Shown here: in pieces, positions 5,557 through 12,781 of the stretch
Numbering within the stretch: position 1 is the first letter of the stretch
Layout: each line of letters opens with the position of its first letter
Source: Fibrobacteraceae bacterium
GTDB taxonomy: Bacteria; Fibrobacterota; Fibrobacteria; Fibrobacterales; Fibrobacteraceae
Assembly (NCBI GenBank): GCA_023231365.1
Contig: JALNVO010000032.1
Location: forward strand, 1-16,312
DNA length: 16,312 nucleotides
Reading direction: 5' to 3'
Program-made: the position numbers and the translations under genes
Notes under the pieces: model-generated
Told to the model about the DNA's origin: nothing
Databases searched by the model: none
The model's input: the letters and a program-made list of their open reading frames with translations, nothing else

Positions 5557-7699
5557 CTTTGTCTTTTATTCCGAATTTTATTGCAGTTTCTTTCAGTTTT
5601 GAATCTATTTCAGATTCCTCAAAGAATCCTCGGAGATATTCCCGTAATGTGGGACTTAAATAATTATCGAATAATTTTATCTTAGCTGTTTTTGTAATTT
5701 TTCTGTTTTTACAAGAAATTTTCATAAAGAAGGAATGTCCGAATTCATAGGATGACCCTAATCCCAGTTTGACAATATAATTGTTCAGTGCTTTGCATGA
5801 TTCTATGTATTCATCGACATTATCAATGTCCCTATTGTCCAGTTCGTCTTCTATTACATTGTAGTCGCAATCCTTCTTTATCCAAGTGAACCGGCGCCTT
5901 AAAGCTAAATCGAACGTGTCGATGCTCTTATCGACATCATTCATCATCCCTATAAAGCGGATATTTGAGGGAATGCCAAAAGTAACTTTCCCTGTCGAGG
6001 TATTATATTCGTAGGCCCTGTCAATTAGGACCTTTTTTTGAGGGTTATCAGTCGCTCCCTTAATTAGTTCTTCTAATATCTTGCAGTTTTGGGTTTCTAT
6101 CAGATATCGTTTTTCTTTCTTTCCTTCCTTATAATCGCGGTAATCGGATTCGAGCAAGGAAAGGGTTTCTCCAAAAACAGCAGACAAATTTGCCCTGTTT
6201 ATCTCATCAACGACAAAATAGTAATTGGGTACAGACTCATTTTTGCTAATGGCTTCCTCTAATGCTTTTTTGGCCTTGATGCAGAAATCCTTGAAATGCC
6301 CATTCACGAATTCAAACTTCATCCCACCTTGCGGAGTCAATCCGGCAGGCTTTAGCCCATCGATAAAGTCTTCGTAAGAATAAGATGGGTGAAATTGCAA
6401 AAAGCATTCCCTTTCAGGTTGGTCATGTAGTAAAAATTCCAGATTGTGTTTTACGGAATAGGTTTTCCCTGTTCCCGGAGGTCCGTAGATAATCATGTTT
6501 GGGGCTTCGTCTGTTGCCATTTCTTTTGCACGTTCAAATGTCCACAAGAAAGCTGATATACGGTGCCATTCTTCTCTATTATTGTTTGTTAATTGAATGC
6601 TTAAAATATCGCAGGCAACAATCATTATGGCATTATTTTTTTCAAAAAATGTCATATTGTCACCAAGCTCTGATCCAAAGAAATATTTAAACAAATTGTC
6701 AACGGCATCTTTAACGTAAAAGAATCCAAGCAATACTTTAGGGTTATAGGCATTGTTTAGAACAATCATCTTTTCAAGGATTTGCTTTGCTTCAAACCAT
6801 TTATTATAATCATTGTCGCTTTCTACTGCTTTTATACTATTAATGTCTTTTGCCGTAATAATTTTTTTTAGAAGAGGTAATATCCTATCGTTAAAAGTTT
6901 TTTCAGCATCTGTGCGGGGTGCGTTTTTGTTTATTGAACCGTTTTTTACATAATAATCGTTATTTCCAGAATTTTTTTTGTTCTTCTCATCATTTCTTTT
7001 GACCATGAATTGCATGGCTGAACCAGGACGAGAAGATCCATATAATTTTGTTCTTCTTTCTAGAAAATCACATAAATATTTTGATATACGGTCTGATGAT
7101 TCTGTCTTGGTTTTATCATCATTTGACAAAATATTTGTGTAATCGCCAAGTGAAAGTGTGCCGTGGACGATTTTTTCTTTGTAAAAGTTCCATTCCTTTA
7201 AAATTTTATCAGCATCATCTTCCCTGTACACCCAAGATGGTTTAAAAGAAGGTCCATATAACGCTTGTAAAGTTTGTTTTTGCCTATCCGAGAGAATGCA
7301 ACTTTCTTTAATATGTTCCATAAAATATTTCTTATACCAGTTGATGATAAATTGGCTCGTGTCGTTATTTAAATTTTTGCAAATTGAAAATGCCTTTCTT
7401 GTGCTAGGCATTACTTTTGTCCCATTATACTTGTCTAGTAACTCAATATCCCGCCTTAAGTCAAACCAAAGAATGTCATCTGGGGCTTCTTGACGTGCAT
7501 CGCTTGTAATCCTAGCCAAAGCTATTGGCATTTCTCCTTCGTGAATTGCAACTATATCTCCAATTTTGATTTGTGTCTTAAACCTATCGGAAGCCTCATT
7601 GTCGCTTCCCAAACCAATTATTTTACGAGATAGGATTTTTTCTATTTGTTCTATAGAAAGACTTGTGCCAGGATGTAATTGAATATGAAAAAAATTCAT
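5522..7699 (-). CDS. mcrB: McrB-like AAA+ GTPase with N-terminal PUA/EVE-like region
   Basis: McrB recognises modified DNA and forms a GTP-driven ring that translocates with McrC. The 725-aa product has Walker A GPPGTGKT (406-413), the motif with Walker B FVVDEINRAN (495-504), FGETLSLLE (509-517), the McrB-type sensor GMMNDVDKSIDTFD (584-597) and an arginine-finger segment RRRF (601-604). The first about 90 residues (IKIGDIVAIHEGEMPIALAR, 44-63, then ILWFDLRR) look like a PUA/EVE/ASCH-type beta barrel, a fold used in several McrB homologues to flip out modified bases. The middle (100-390) is helical and not assigned. The C-terminus is an acidic tail, KDKDEDEDNDSDQP, coded in the overlap with mcrC. 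AAGGA at 7709-7713, 9 nt upstream, supports the start. Confidence 0.93.
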   Translation of the reverse strand: MNFFHIQLHPGTSLSIEQIEKILSRKIIGLGSDNEASDRFKTQIKIGDIVAIHEGEMPIALARITSDARQEAPDDILWFDLRRDIELLDKYNGTKVMPSTRKAFSICKNLNNDTSQFIINWYKKYFMEHIKESCILSDRQKQTLQALYGPSFKPSWVYREDDADKILKEWNFYKEKIVHGTLSLGDYTNILSNDDKTKTESSDRISKYLCDFLERRTKLYGSSRPGSAMQFMVKRNDEKNKKNSGNNDYYVKNGSINKNAPRTDAEKTFNDRILPLLKKIITAKDINSIKAVESDNDYNKWFEAKQILEKMIVLNNAYNPKVLLGFFYVKDAVDNLFKYFFGSELGDNMTFFEKNNAIMIVACDILSIQLTNNNREEWHRISAFLWTFERAKEMATDEAPNMIIYGPPGTGKTYSVKHNLEFLLHDQPERECFLQFHPSYSYEDFIDGLKPAGLTPQGGMKFEFVNGHFKDFCIKAKKALEEAISKNESVPNYYFVVDEINRANLSAVFGETLSLLESDYRDYKEGKKEKRYLIETQNCKILEELIKGATDNPQKKVLIDRAYEYNTSTGKVTFGIPSNIRFIGMMNDVDKSIDTFDLALRRRFTWIKKDCDYNVIEDELDNRDIDNVDEYIESCKALNNYIVKLGLGSSYEFGHSFFMKISCKNRKITKTAKIKLFDNYLSPTLREYLRGFFEESEIDSKLKETAIKFGIKDKDEDEDNDSDQP

Positions 7700-7708
7700 G
7701 ATGTAATT

Positions 7709-7713
7709 TCCTT
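7709..7713 (-). promoter_or_regulatory. Ribosome binding site of mcrB
   Basis: On the minus strand AAGGA stands 9 nt before the ATG at 7699, inside the 24-nt gap after the gmrSD-like stop codon. No room remains for an ordinary promoter here, which supports co-transcription of the two genes. Confidence 0.55.
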
Positions 7714-7723
7714 TTGTTTAATT

Positions 7724-9955
7724 CTATTTCTTCACCATCTCAACTTTCCAGCCCAACCCAAAGTGGTCGGAAGTTTTTTCAAGGTATCTTTTTTTTGCTT
7801 CTGTGTTGGAGTGCATGTTGGCGTAGTAGCCTTTGCATATTTCGTGGGGGTTGCTTTGGCTACCTTTATGCGGCCCTTTTTTGAAGAAGGGTTGGCCATC
7901 AAAGCTAGGCAGGTTATCCTTTGCGTAATCAAGAAATGCCGATATTCCTACTGCTTTTACAACGTCTTTGAGAGCGGAAACAACGGTATCGCCGGCAGAG
8001 GTTTCACTTATGACTGATCCGTCTGCCCGTGTGACGGAGAGTTTTGCGGCGGCGGCTTTGCTGACTTTTCTTTCCATGGGCTTGGAAATATCTTCAGAAA
8101 GATCGTTCAGGTTTTCGGGAACATTGAAGGTGCTGCCGCCAATTCCCCAAATGCCAAAGATTTCCCGGCAAAGCTGTTCCTGGCGATTGTAGATGACCTG
8201 CTCGGTCCAGGATTTACCTTGGTTATACACGTTGGCGATAACATCCTTGGAAGTGATACTCAGGGCTACGTATTCCTTGATTCCCTTGCGTTTTTTGGAG
8301 GTCCCTTCCATTTTTGTCTTGAAGTCGCTGTTGCTGATGGCTGAATTTAGCTTGCCGTTCAAAAGGGTCATGTTGCCAAGGGAATAGACCATAACGGAGC
8401 GGATTCGCTTGCCTTCGCCGATATCCTCGACAGGTTCACCTGTTAGGCTCATATATGGCTGATCGCTCCAGTGATCCGTCCATTTTTGCGGCATGACGTG
8501 TTCCAAAGTGTAGTCGTACTGCAGGGATTTCAAGTCAAATTTATTGTCGTCATAACGGCGTTTAAGTTCTATCCAGAAAAGGAGCAAAGTCGCTTCACGG
8601 TTCTTGATCTTGGTGAGGCCCTTGAAAACCTCATCATTGGTCACAAGGTTCGCCATCTGCCCTGCTTTGAGCTCATCGTCGATGAACTCGATGCAGTTTT
8701 TGTTGTAGCCTTTGGTGCTTTCGCCCGCTATCATGCGGCGGATGACAAAGCGTTCCAAATCTGCCATGCGGGCAAGTTTTGTCGGCTCGTCCTTTTGGTA
8801 TCTTTTGAGCAAGAACAAAATGTAGGGATTGAAAGTATTCAGTCCCAATACATCCAGAATCTGGAATAGACGGCTGGATGCGTCACTATAGGAGAAAAGC
8901 GTTGTCTTGTTGATTTCGGGAACGTTCTCTCGATAGATGTTCGCATACTCGATGATCTTTTTGATAAACTCGCGGATTTCGTCTTTGCTCAAGGATTTGA
9001 TGCGGTCTTTATAAAGGTCCGGCAAATCCGTAAGGGTGTGCTCGTTGGGGTCAAAGATTTTTTCGATGATGGCCACTGACTGCAGGAGCATTTCGCTGTT
9101 GTCACGCTGAATGCGTCCGATGGTTTTCTTCTTGGCCCAATAGTGCAAATCATCGTCATCCTGCGAAAAACATTCGTTCCAAGTTCGGTCATAAAAGTCG
9201 TAGACTTCCTTTTCATCGTGGTCGAACTCCAGTACTTTCTGGAAAAGGGCGTTCTTTACGATGTCAGTGGAAGTCAGACGGACGCCGGCACTGTTGATGG
9301 TGTCGAAAATCTGTTGCTCGTGGTCGAATTCGTCAAGTTCGATGATCACTAGCATCTTGTTGTTGTCATCCAAAAGGCTGTTGAACAAGGCGTCTCTATC
9401 GTCCTGGGAATACTCCTTGAGCCTTTCGGAAAAATACTTGTAGCAGCAAATAATTTTACGTAGAGAATTCTCGTCGTCTACATCCAAGCCTTCTAACTCG
9501 GAAGCGTCGATGACGGATATTCCGGAATCGGAAACCGAACCAATGACTTTTTCAAATTCAATGCGGTCCACCTTTGAATGCCTAAGCTTTATCAGATATT
9601 CGGAAGATGTCTTGCTCTTTTTGTAGAAGAGCGTGTTCTTGATGGCGTCGGCGGCGTTCTTCTTGACCTCTTCATCAAAGGAATCATAAATCGCCTTGAG
9701 CAATATGCTAAGCGTGGTAATGCGCTGCTGACCGTCAATCACGCTTACGTGGGATTGCGCAAGGCTAATGCCATTTTGCAGCAAAATTCTCTTGAGGATA
9801 ATAGACCCCAAAAAATGCCGCTGTTCAACACGGATAAGATCGTCAAAGAGATCTTCCCAGTTGTCCTTTTTCCAAACGTATGCACGCTGAAAAAAAGGAA
9901 TCTCAAAAGTCTGGATTTCACTCAGGTAGGAAAATGATTTAGATTCTGCTCGCAT
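7724..9955 (-). CDS. gmrSD: GmrSD-type (DUF262-DUF1524) modification-dependent endonuclease, single-chain, with C-terminal extension
   Basis: GmrSD enzymes are type IV systems that cut DNA with glucosylated hydroxymethylcytosine; other members have other modified targets. In this 743-aa chain the GmrS-like DUF262 domain shows IPFFQRAYVWKKDNWEDLFDD (19-39, written here as its family hallmark), VIDGQQRITTL (72-82, the nucleotide-binding/hydrolysis motif DGQQR), and FDTINSAGVRLTSTDIVKN (217-235). The GmrD-like DUF1524 His-Me nuclease shows LEHVMPQKW (484-492, His486) and SLGNMTLLNGKLN (525-537). Residues from about 625 form an extra domain ending KGYYANMHSNTEAKKRYLEK and LGWKVEMV, not part of the core pair. 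GAGGG at 9965-9969 overlaps the HNH stop codon and fixes the start. The gene is visibly more GC-balanced than mcrB or gajA, suggesting a separate origin. Confidence 0.92.
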   Translation of the reverse strand: MRAESKSFSYLSEIQTFEIPFFQRAYVWKKDNWEDLFDDLIRVEQRHFLGSIILKRILLQNGISLAQSHVSVIDGQQRITTLSILLKAIYDSFDEEVKKNAADAIKNTLFYKKSKTSSEYLIKLRHSKVDRIEFEKVIGSVSDSGISVIDASELEGLDVDDENSLRKIICCYKYFSERLKEYSQDDRDALFNSLLDDNNKMLVIIELDEFDHEQQIFDTINSAGVRLTSTDIVKNALFQKVLEFDHDEKEVYDFYDRTWNECFSQDDDDLHYWAKKKTIGRIQRDNSEMLLQSVAIIEKIFDPNEHTLTDLPDLYKDRIKSLSKDEIREFIKKIIEYANIYRENVPEINKTTLFSYSDASSRLFQILDVLGLNTFNPYILFLLKRYQKDEPTKLARMADLERFVIRRMIAGESTKGYNKNCIEFIDDELKAGQMANLVTNDEVFKGLTKIKNREATLLLFWIELKRRYDDNKFDLKSLQYDYTLEHVMPQKWTDHWSDQPYMSLTGEPVEDIGEGKRIRSVMVYSLGNMTLLNGKLNSAISNSDFKTKMEGTSKKRKGIKEYVALSITSKDVIANVYNQGKSWTEQVIYNRQEQLCREIFGIWGIGGSTFNVPENLNDLSEDISKPMERKVSKAAAAKLSVTRADGSVISETSAGDTVVSALKDVVKAVGISAFLDYAKDNLPSFDGQPFFKKGPHKGSQSNPHEICKGYYANMHSNTEAKKRYLEKTSDHFGLGWKVEMVKK

Positions 9956-9964
9956 AAAGATAAT

Positions 9965-9969
9965 CCCTC
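9965..9969 (-). promoter_or_regulatory. Ribosome binding site overlapping the HNH gene's stop codon
   Basis: The minus strand reads TAGAGGGATTATCTTT before ATG 9955-9953. The last base of the stop TAG (9971-9969) is the first base of GAGGG. The arrangement suggests that the HNH and gmrSD-like genes are translationally coupled. Confidence 0.55.
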
Positions 9970-10907
9970 TATTTTTGTCTTATTAGATTTTTTAATTCGT
10001 TCTTTTTAAGCCAAGGACGTCTATGGTGAATCATTCTATGGCAATTACTGCATAGCAACACGAGATCGTCTAATCTAGTTGTTGATTCATCTGTCATGGA
10101 TGATACTGGGATAATGTGATGTGCTTCTATAAAATTTTTTCCGTAATCGCCATATATGTCTTCAAAGCACATGCCACAAACTTCACAGAATAACTTTCCA
10201 TTGTGCTGCTTTTTGAAAATAGCTTTCTTTCGCTCAATAAGTTTTTTGTTCCTTTCTCTACTCTTGTGCTTCTCAAAAAGTATTTTTCCTTCAGGAAAAA
10301 TATCATCATAGTCAATGATTTCCTTTTCTGCACTAGCATTTATGGCGTATTCAAGGAGGTTATAAAATTGATCTCTTTCTAAATCTAATAAACTTGTTGT
10401 ATAGTGAAATGAATTTATACTTTTGCTAAATTTTGGATAAGGAACTAAACTCACTAATTTGACAATATTTTCCACTGAAACTTTCCAGTGATAACTGGCA
10501 CTATCCGCTTTTAGATTCTTATTAATTTTTTTTGCATATTTTCGAGATAGGCTATCTCCAAGATTCATTAAATCATTTCTTTTCTTTTGGATGATTTCAT
10601 TGGAAAATTCGGCTCCCTTTTGATCATAACTAGCCTTCAAATAAAAGCCAACAATATACCATTGTTGCCTTAAGCCATCGTAATCTAAAAAACAAATGTT
10701 AAACCGTTCGTTTTGCAATTCTTCACGAGGTTCGTACCTTTGATAACCGAAAACGGCTCCGTTTTGTGAAAGTTCAATATTGAAATTCCAATCTTCGTGT
10801 CCAAAACCATTTTCCCCAACATAATCGTTGGTTTGATTGAGTCTGCCTTTGCTAGGTGTTTCCCAATGAGAATCGTTATGCGCTATTCTTAGGGCTATAT
10901 ATTTCAT
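9969..10907 (-). CDS. HNH endonuclease (McrA-like C-terminal domain) with a separate N-terminal domain
   Basis: The 312-aa product ends in a zinc-bound HNH nuclease: CEVCG (241-245), FIEAHHIIPVS (259-269, catalytic His263/264 region), LDDLVLLCSNCHRMIHH (279-295, Asn288, His290, His294). Cys241/244/286/289 form a complete four-cysteine zinc site. HNH modules of this form occur in McrA and other modification-dependent nucleases. The N-terminal about 150 residues (GENGFGHEDWNFNIELSQNG at 31-50, FNICFLDYDGLRQQWYIVGF at 69-88) make up a domain seen with HNH in other proteins. A modified-base-reading role is inferred from the arrangement and neighbours, not shown. AAGGAA stands 8 nt before the ATG. 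The gene lies between the Gabija-like pair and the gmrSD-like gene and could belong to either unit. Confidence 0.88.
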   Translation of the reverse strand: MKYIALRIAHNDSHWETPSKGRLNQTNDYVGENGFGHEDWNFNIELSQNGAVFGYQRYEPREELQNERFNICFLDYDGLRQQWYIVGFYLKASYDQKGAEFSNEIIQKKRNDLMNLGDSLSRKYAKKINKNLKADSASYHWKVSVENIVKLVSLVPYPKFSKSINSFHYTTSLLDLERDQFYNLLEYAINASAEKEIIDYDDIFPEGKILFEKHKSRERNKKLIERKKAIFKKQHNGKLFCEVCGMCFEDIYGDYGKNFIEAHHIIPVSSMTDESTTRLDDLVLLCSNCHRMIHHRRPWLKKNELKNLIRQK

Positions 10908-10935
10908 TGCTAGTTCCTTGTTGAAAAATTCTAAT

Positions 10936-10950
10936 AGCTGTTCGAACGCT
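10936..10950. promoter_or_regulatory. Short near-palindrome in the 50-nt gap after the helicase gene
   Basis: The minus strand reads AGCGTTCGAACAGCT, a perfect 8-nt palindrome GTTCGAAC with partly matching AGC/GCT flanks. It sits in the only gap above 34 nt among the intact minus-strand genes, about 29 nt before the HNH start. It could be an operator or nothing. No convincing -35/-10 pair is seen. Confidence 0.2.
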
Positions 10951-10957
10951 CTTATTT

Positions 10958-12781
10958 TTAATCCTGACTTATGAATTCTACGATTCCAGAATCCTTTAAA
11001 ATGGTATACAGTTGCCCTATGTTATCTCGGGTCTGTCTGCGTGGGACGCCGTTTCTATCGGGTCTTTCGTTGCAGAAAGTGAATATTACCTGGTTCTTCG
11101 CCCTAGATAGGGCAACGAAAAAAGCGTTTTCATCTTCGCTATTGATGGCTCCCATGTTTCGAAAAGGGTTGTCTTCTAAACCTAAGAAGATAACTGTATC
11201 ATACTCCAAACCTTTGCTTTTGTGAATGGTCATTATTGGAATTGAATTATCCCCTTTTATGTCAAGAAGCGAATCTCGCAAAGACATACCCTGTGAAGAT
11301 CGATTTTTAATCAGTTTGATTATTGTTTGCTTCGTTTCGTTAAACTTGTCTTCTCGTCTATATTCAGAATATACCGCTTTGATTTTCTTTTTGTTTATAA
11401 AATCAAGAATATCGTCAAGAAATTGGTTGGTGTCACTTACATTTCGATATTCTTGGATCTTTCGTTCAAACCTTTTCTGATATCTATAATTCTTATCCTC
11501 GTCAGCATTATAGGAAATGGAAAATAAAAATTCTTGTACTTTTTCCCAGGTATTAGCGTCAAATTTCCTTGCAGTAAGAGCTAAACAATTTATCAAAAAG
11601 GAAAAGACTTCGTCCGAAAAGAGCTTTGAGTAATTATCTTCATCTCTGAAAGAATAATCTTCATTTTTTATTTCATAGAATTTTTTAGGATATATTCCGA
11701 CTTGTTGCTTTACTAAAATGCAAAAATCTCTTGGGCTTAGAGAGTGCTCTTTCATTCTTTGCTTTATAAGCGTGTTTATTTTATCACACTCATACTCAGG
11801 TGATTCAAACTCATATAAGAAAGCGTCCCCTGGATCTTTATGATCAAGTCCTGCTTGCATTTGAATTTCTTGTTTTAAAAGTTCTTTTATCAAATAATTC
11901 TGTAATTCAACAAGTCTTGGGGCTGATCTGAAATTTCTAAGAAGCCGTTTTTCGTCTGCGTGATATTCTTCTTTAAATTCATCGAAAATTTTGGGATTCG
12001 CTCCTGCCCAACCCATGATCTTTTGCTTATTATCTCCAACAGCGGTAATTATTACAGTACTTTGCTCAAAACAAGTGTTCAGAAATTCGTATTGTAAAAA
12101 GGTCGTATCTTGAAATTCATCTAGGAAAACATACGCGTAAGTATTCTGAAGATATAGTTTGATTTCTTCATTTTGACTTAAAATTAATTGAGCCAAACGC
12201 ATTATCATTCTATAGGAAAGTCGAGAAGGTTTTGCTTTGAGGAGTTGCCGCCAAATATCAAAGGACATTCCATCTGTATTTAAGGGAAGCTTTCTATGAT
12301 GCTTATCCATCGCATCTTTTTCCTGTGTTTTCGCCATACGATCTGAGAAAGATTGTTTATACAGTTCAAAAATGTCGCTTTCTCTTAATATTATCTCGTA
12401 TGGAACAGAAATTTTGTAATCAGTGGGTAATTTGTGATGAAAATGATTAAGCAACATTCCTGCAAAGGCATCGAAAGTAAAAGAATCAAACCTTTCCGCC
12501 AGTTCTTCCCCACATCTTCTTTTTACGCGTTCTTTGATGTTTGATGCGGCATCCCGTTTAAAGCTTATAGCCAAAATTCGTTTTGGCCATTTGCATTCAT
12601 TGGTTTCCAACAGATAACACGCACGTTGAGCTAATAGCTCTGTTTTGCCTGCTCCAGGGCCAGCGACGACTAAAAGGTTTTCTTTGGACTTTACAGTTTC
12701 CAAAGCAGCCGATTCTAAATCCATTCCGTCAGCAGGAATCCAAGATGCCTTATCTTTACATTTCATTGACCAACTGTCCAA
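10958..12781 (-). CDS. gajB: UvrD/Rep-type superfamily 1 helicase, partner of the OLD nuclease (GajB-like)
   Basis: The 607-aa product carries the SF1A helicase motifs in order: AGPGAGKTELL (40-50, Walker A), FDSFTFDAFA (98-107, motif Ic region), FLDEFQDT (219-226, Walker B), AVGDNKQKIMGWAGA (247-261, motif III), LLRNFRS (280-286, motif IV), MTIHKSKGLEYDTV (517-530, motif V) and FVALSRAK (555-562, motif VI). In Gabija, GajB is the DNA-dependent helicase that binds GajA. This protein is longer than the described B. cereus GajB (about 494 aa) and starts with an extra CKDKASWIPADG segment. Its start overlaps the OLD gene by 26 nt. Met6 is another possible start. The classification as GajB rests mainly on the overlapping OLD partner; it may be a sister type. 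Confidence 0.85.
   Translation of the reverse strand: MDSWSMKCKDKASWIPADGMDLESAALETVKSKENLLVVAGPGAGKTELLAQRACYLLETNECKWPKRILAISFKRDAASNIKERVKRRCGEELAERFDSFTFDAFAGMLLNHFHHKLPTDYKISVPYEIILRESDIFELYKQSFSDRMAKTQEKDAMDKHHRKLPLNTDGMSFDIWRQLLKAKPSRLSYRMIMRLAQLILSQNEEIKLYLQNTYAYVFLDEFQDTTFLQYEFLNTCFEQSTVIITAVGDNKQKIMGWAGANPKIFDEFKEEYHADEKRLLRNFRSAPRLVELQNYLIKELLKQEIQMQAGLDHKDPGDAFLYEFESPEYECDKINTLIKQRMKEHSLSPRDFCILVKQQVGIYPKKFYEIKNEDYSFRDEDNYSKLFSDEVFSFLINCLALTARKFDANTWEKVQEFLFSISYNADEDKNYRYQKRFERKIQEYRNVSDTNQFLDDILDFINKKKIKAVYSEYRREDKFNETKQTIIKLIKNRSSQGMSLRDSLLDIKGDNSIPIMTIHKSKGLEYDTVIFLGLEDNPFRNMGAINSEDENAFFVALSRAKNQVIFTFCNERPDRNGVPRRQTRDNIGQLYTILKDSGIVEFISQD

Noticed and set aside
8471..9937. Several plus-strand frames opposite the gmrSD-like gene
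   Set aside because: They are shadows of a more GC-balanced gene; the minus frame carries DGQQR, HVMP and GNMTLL motifs.
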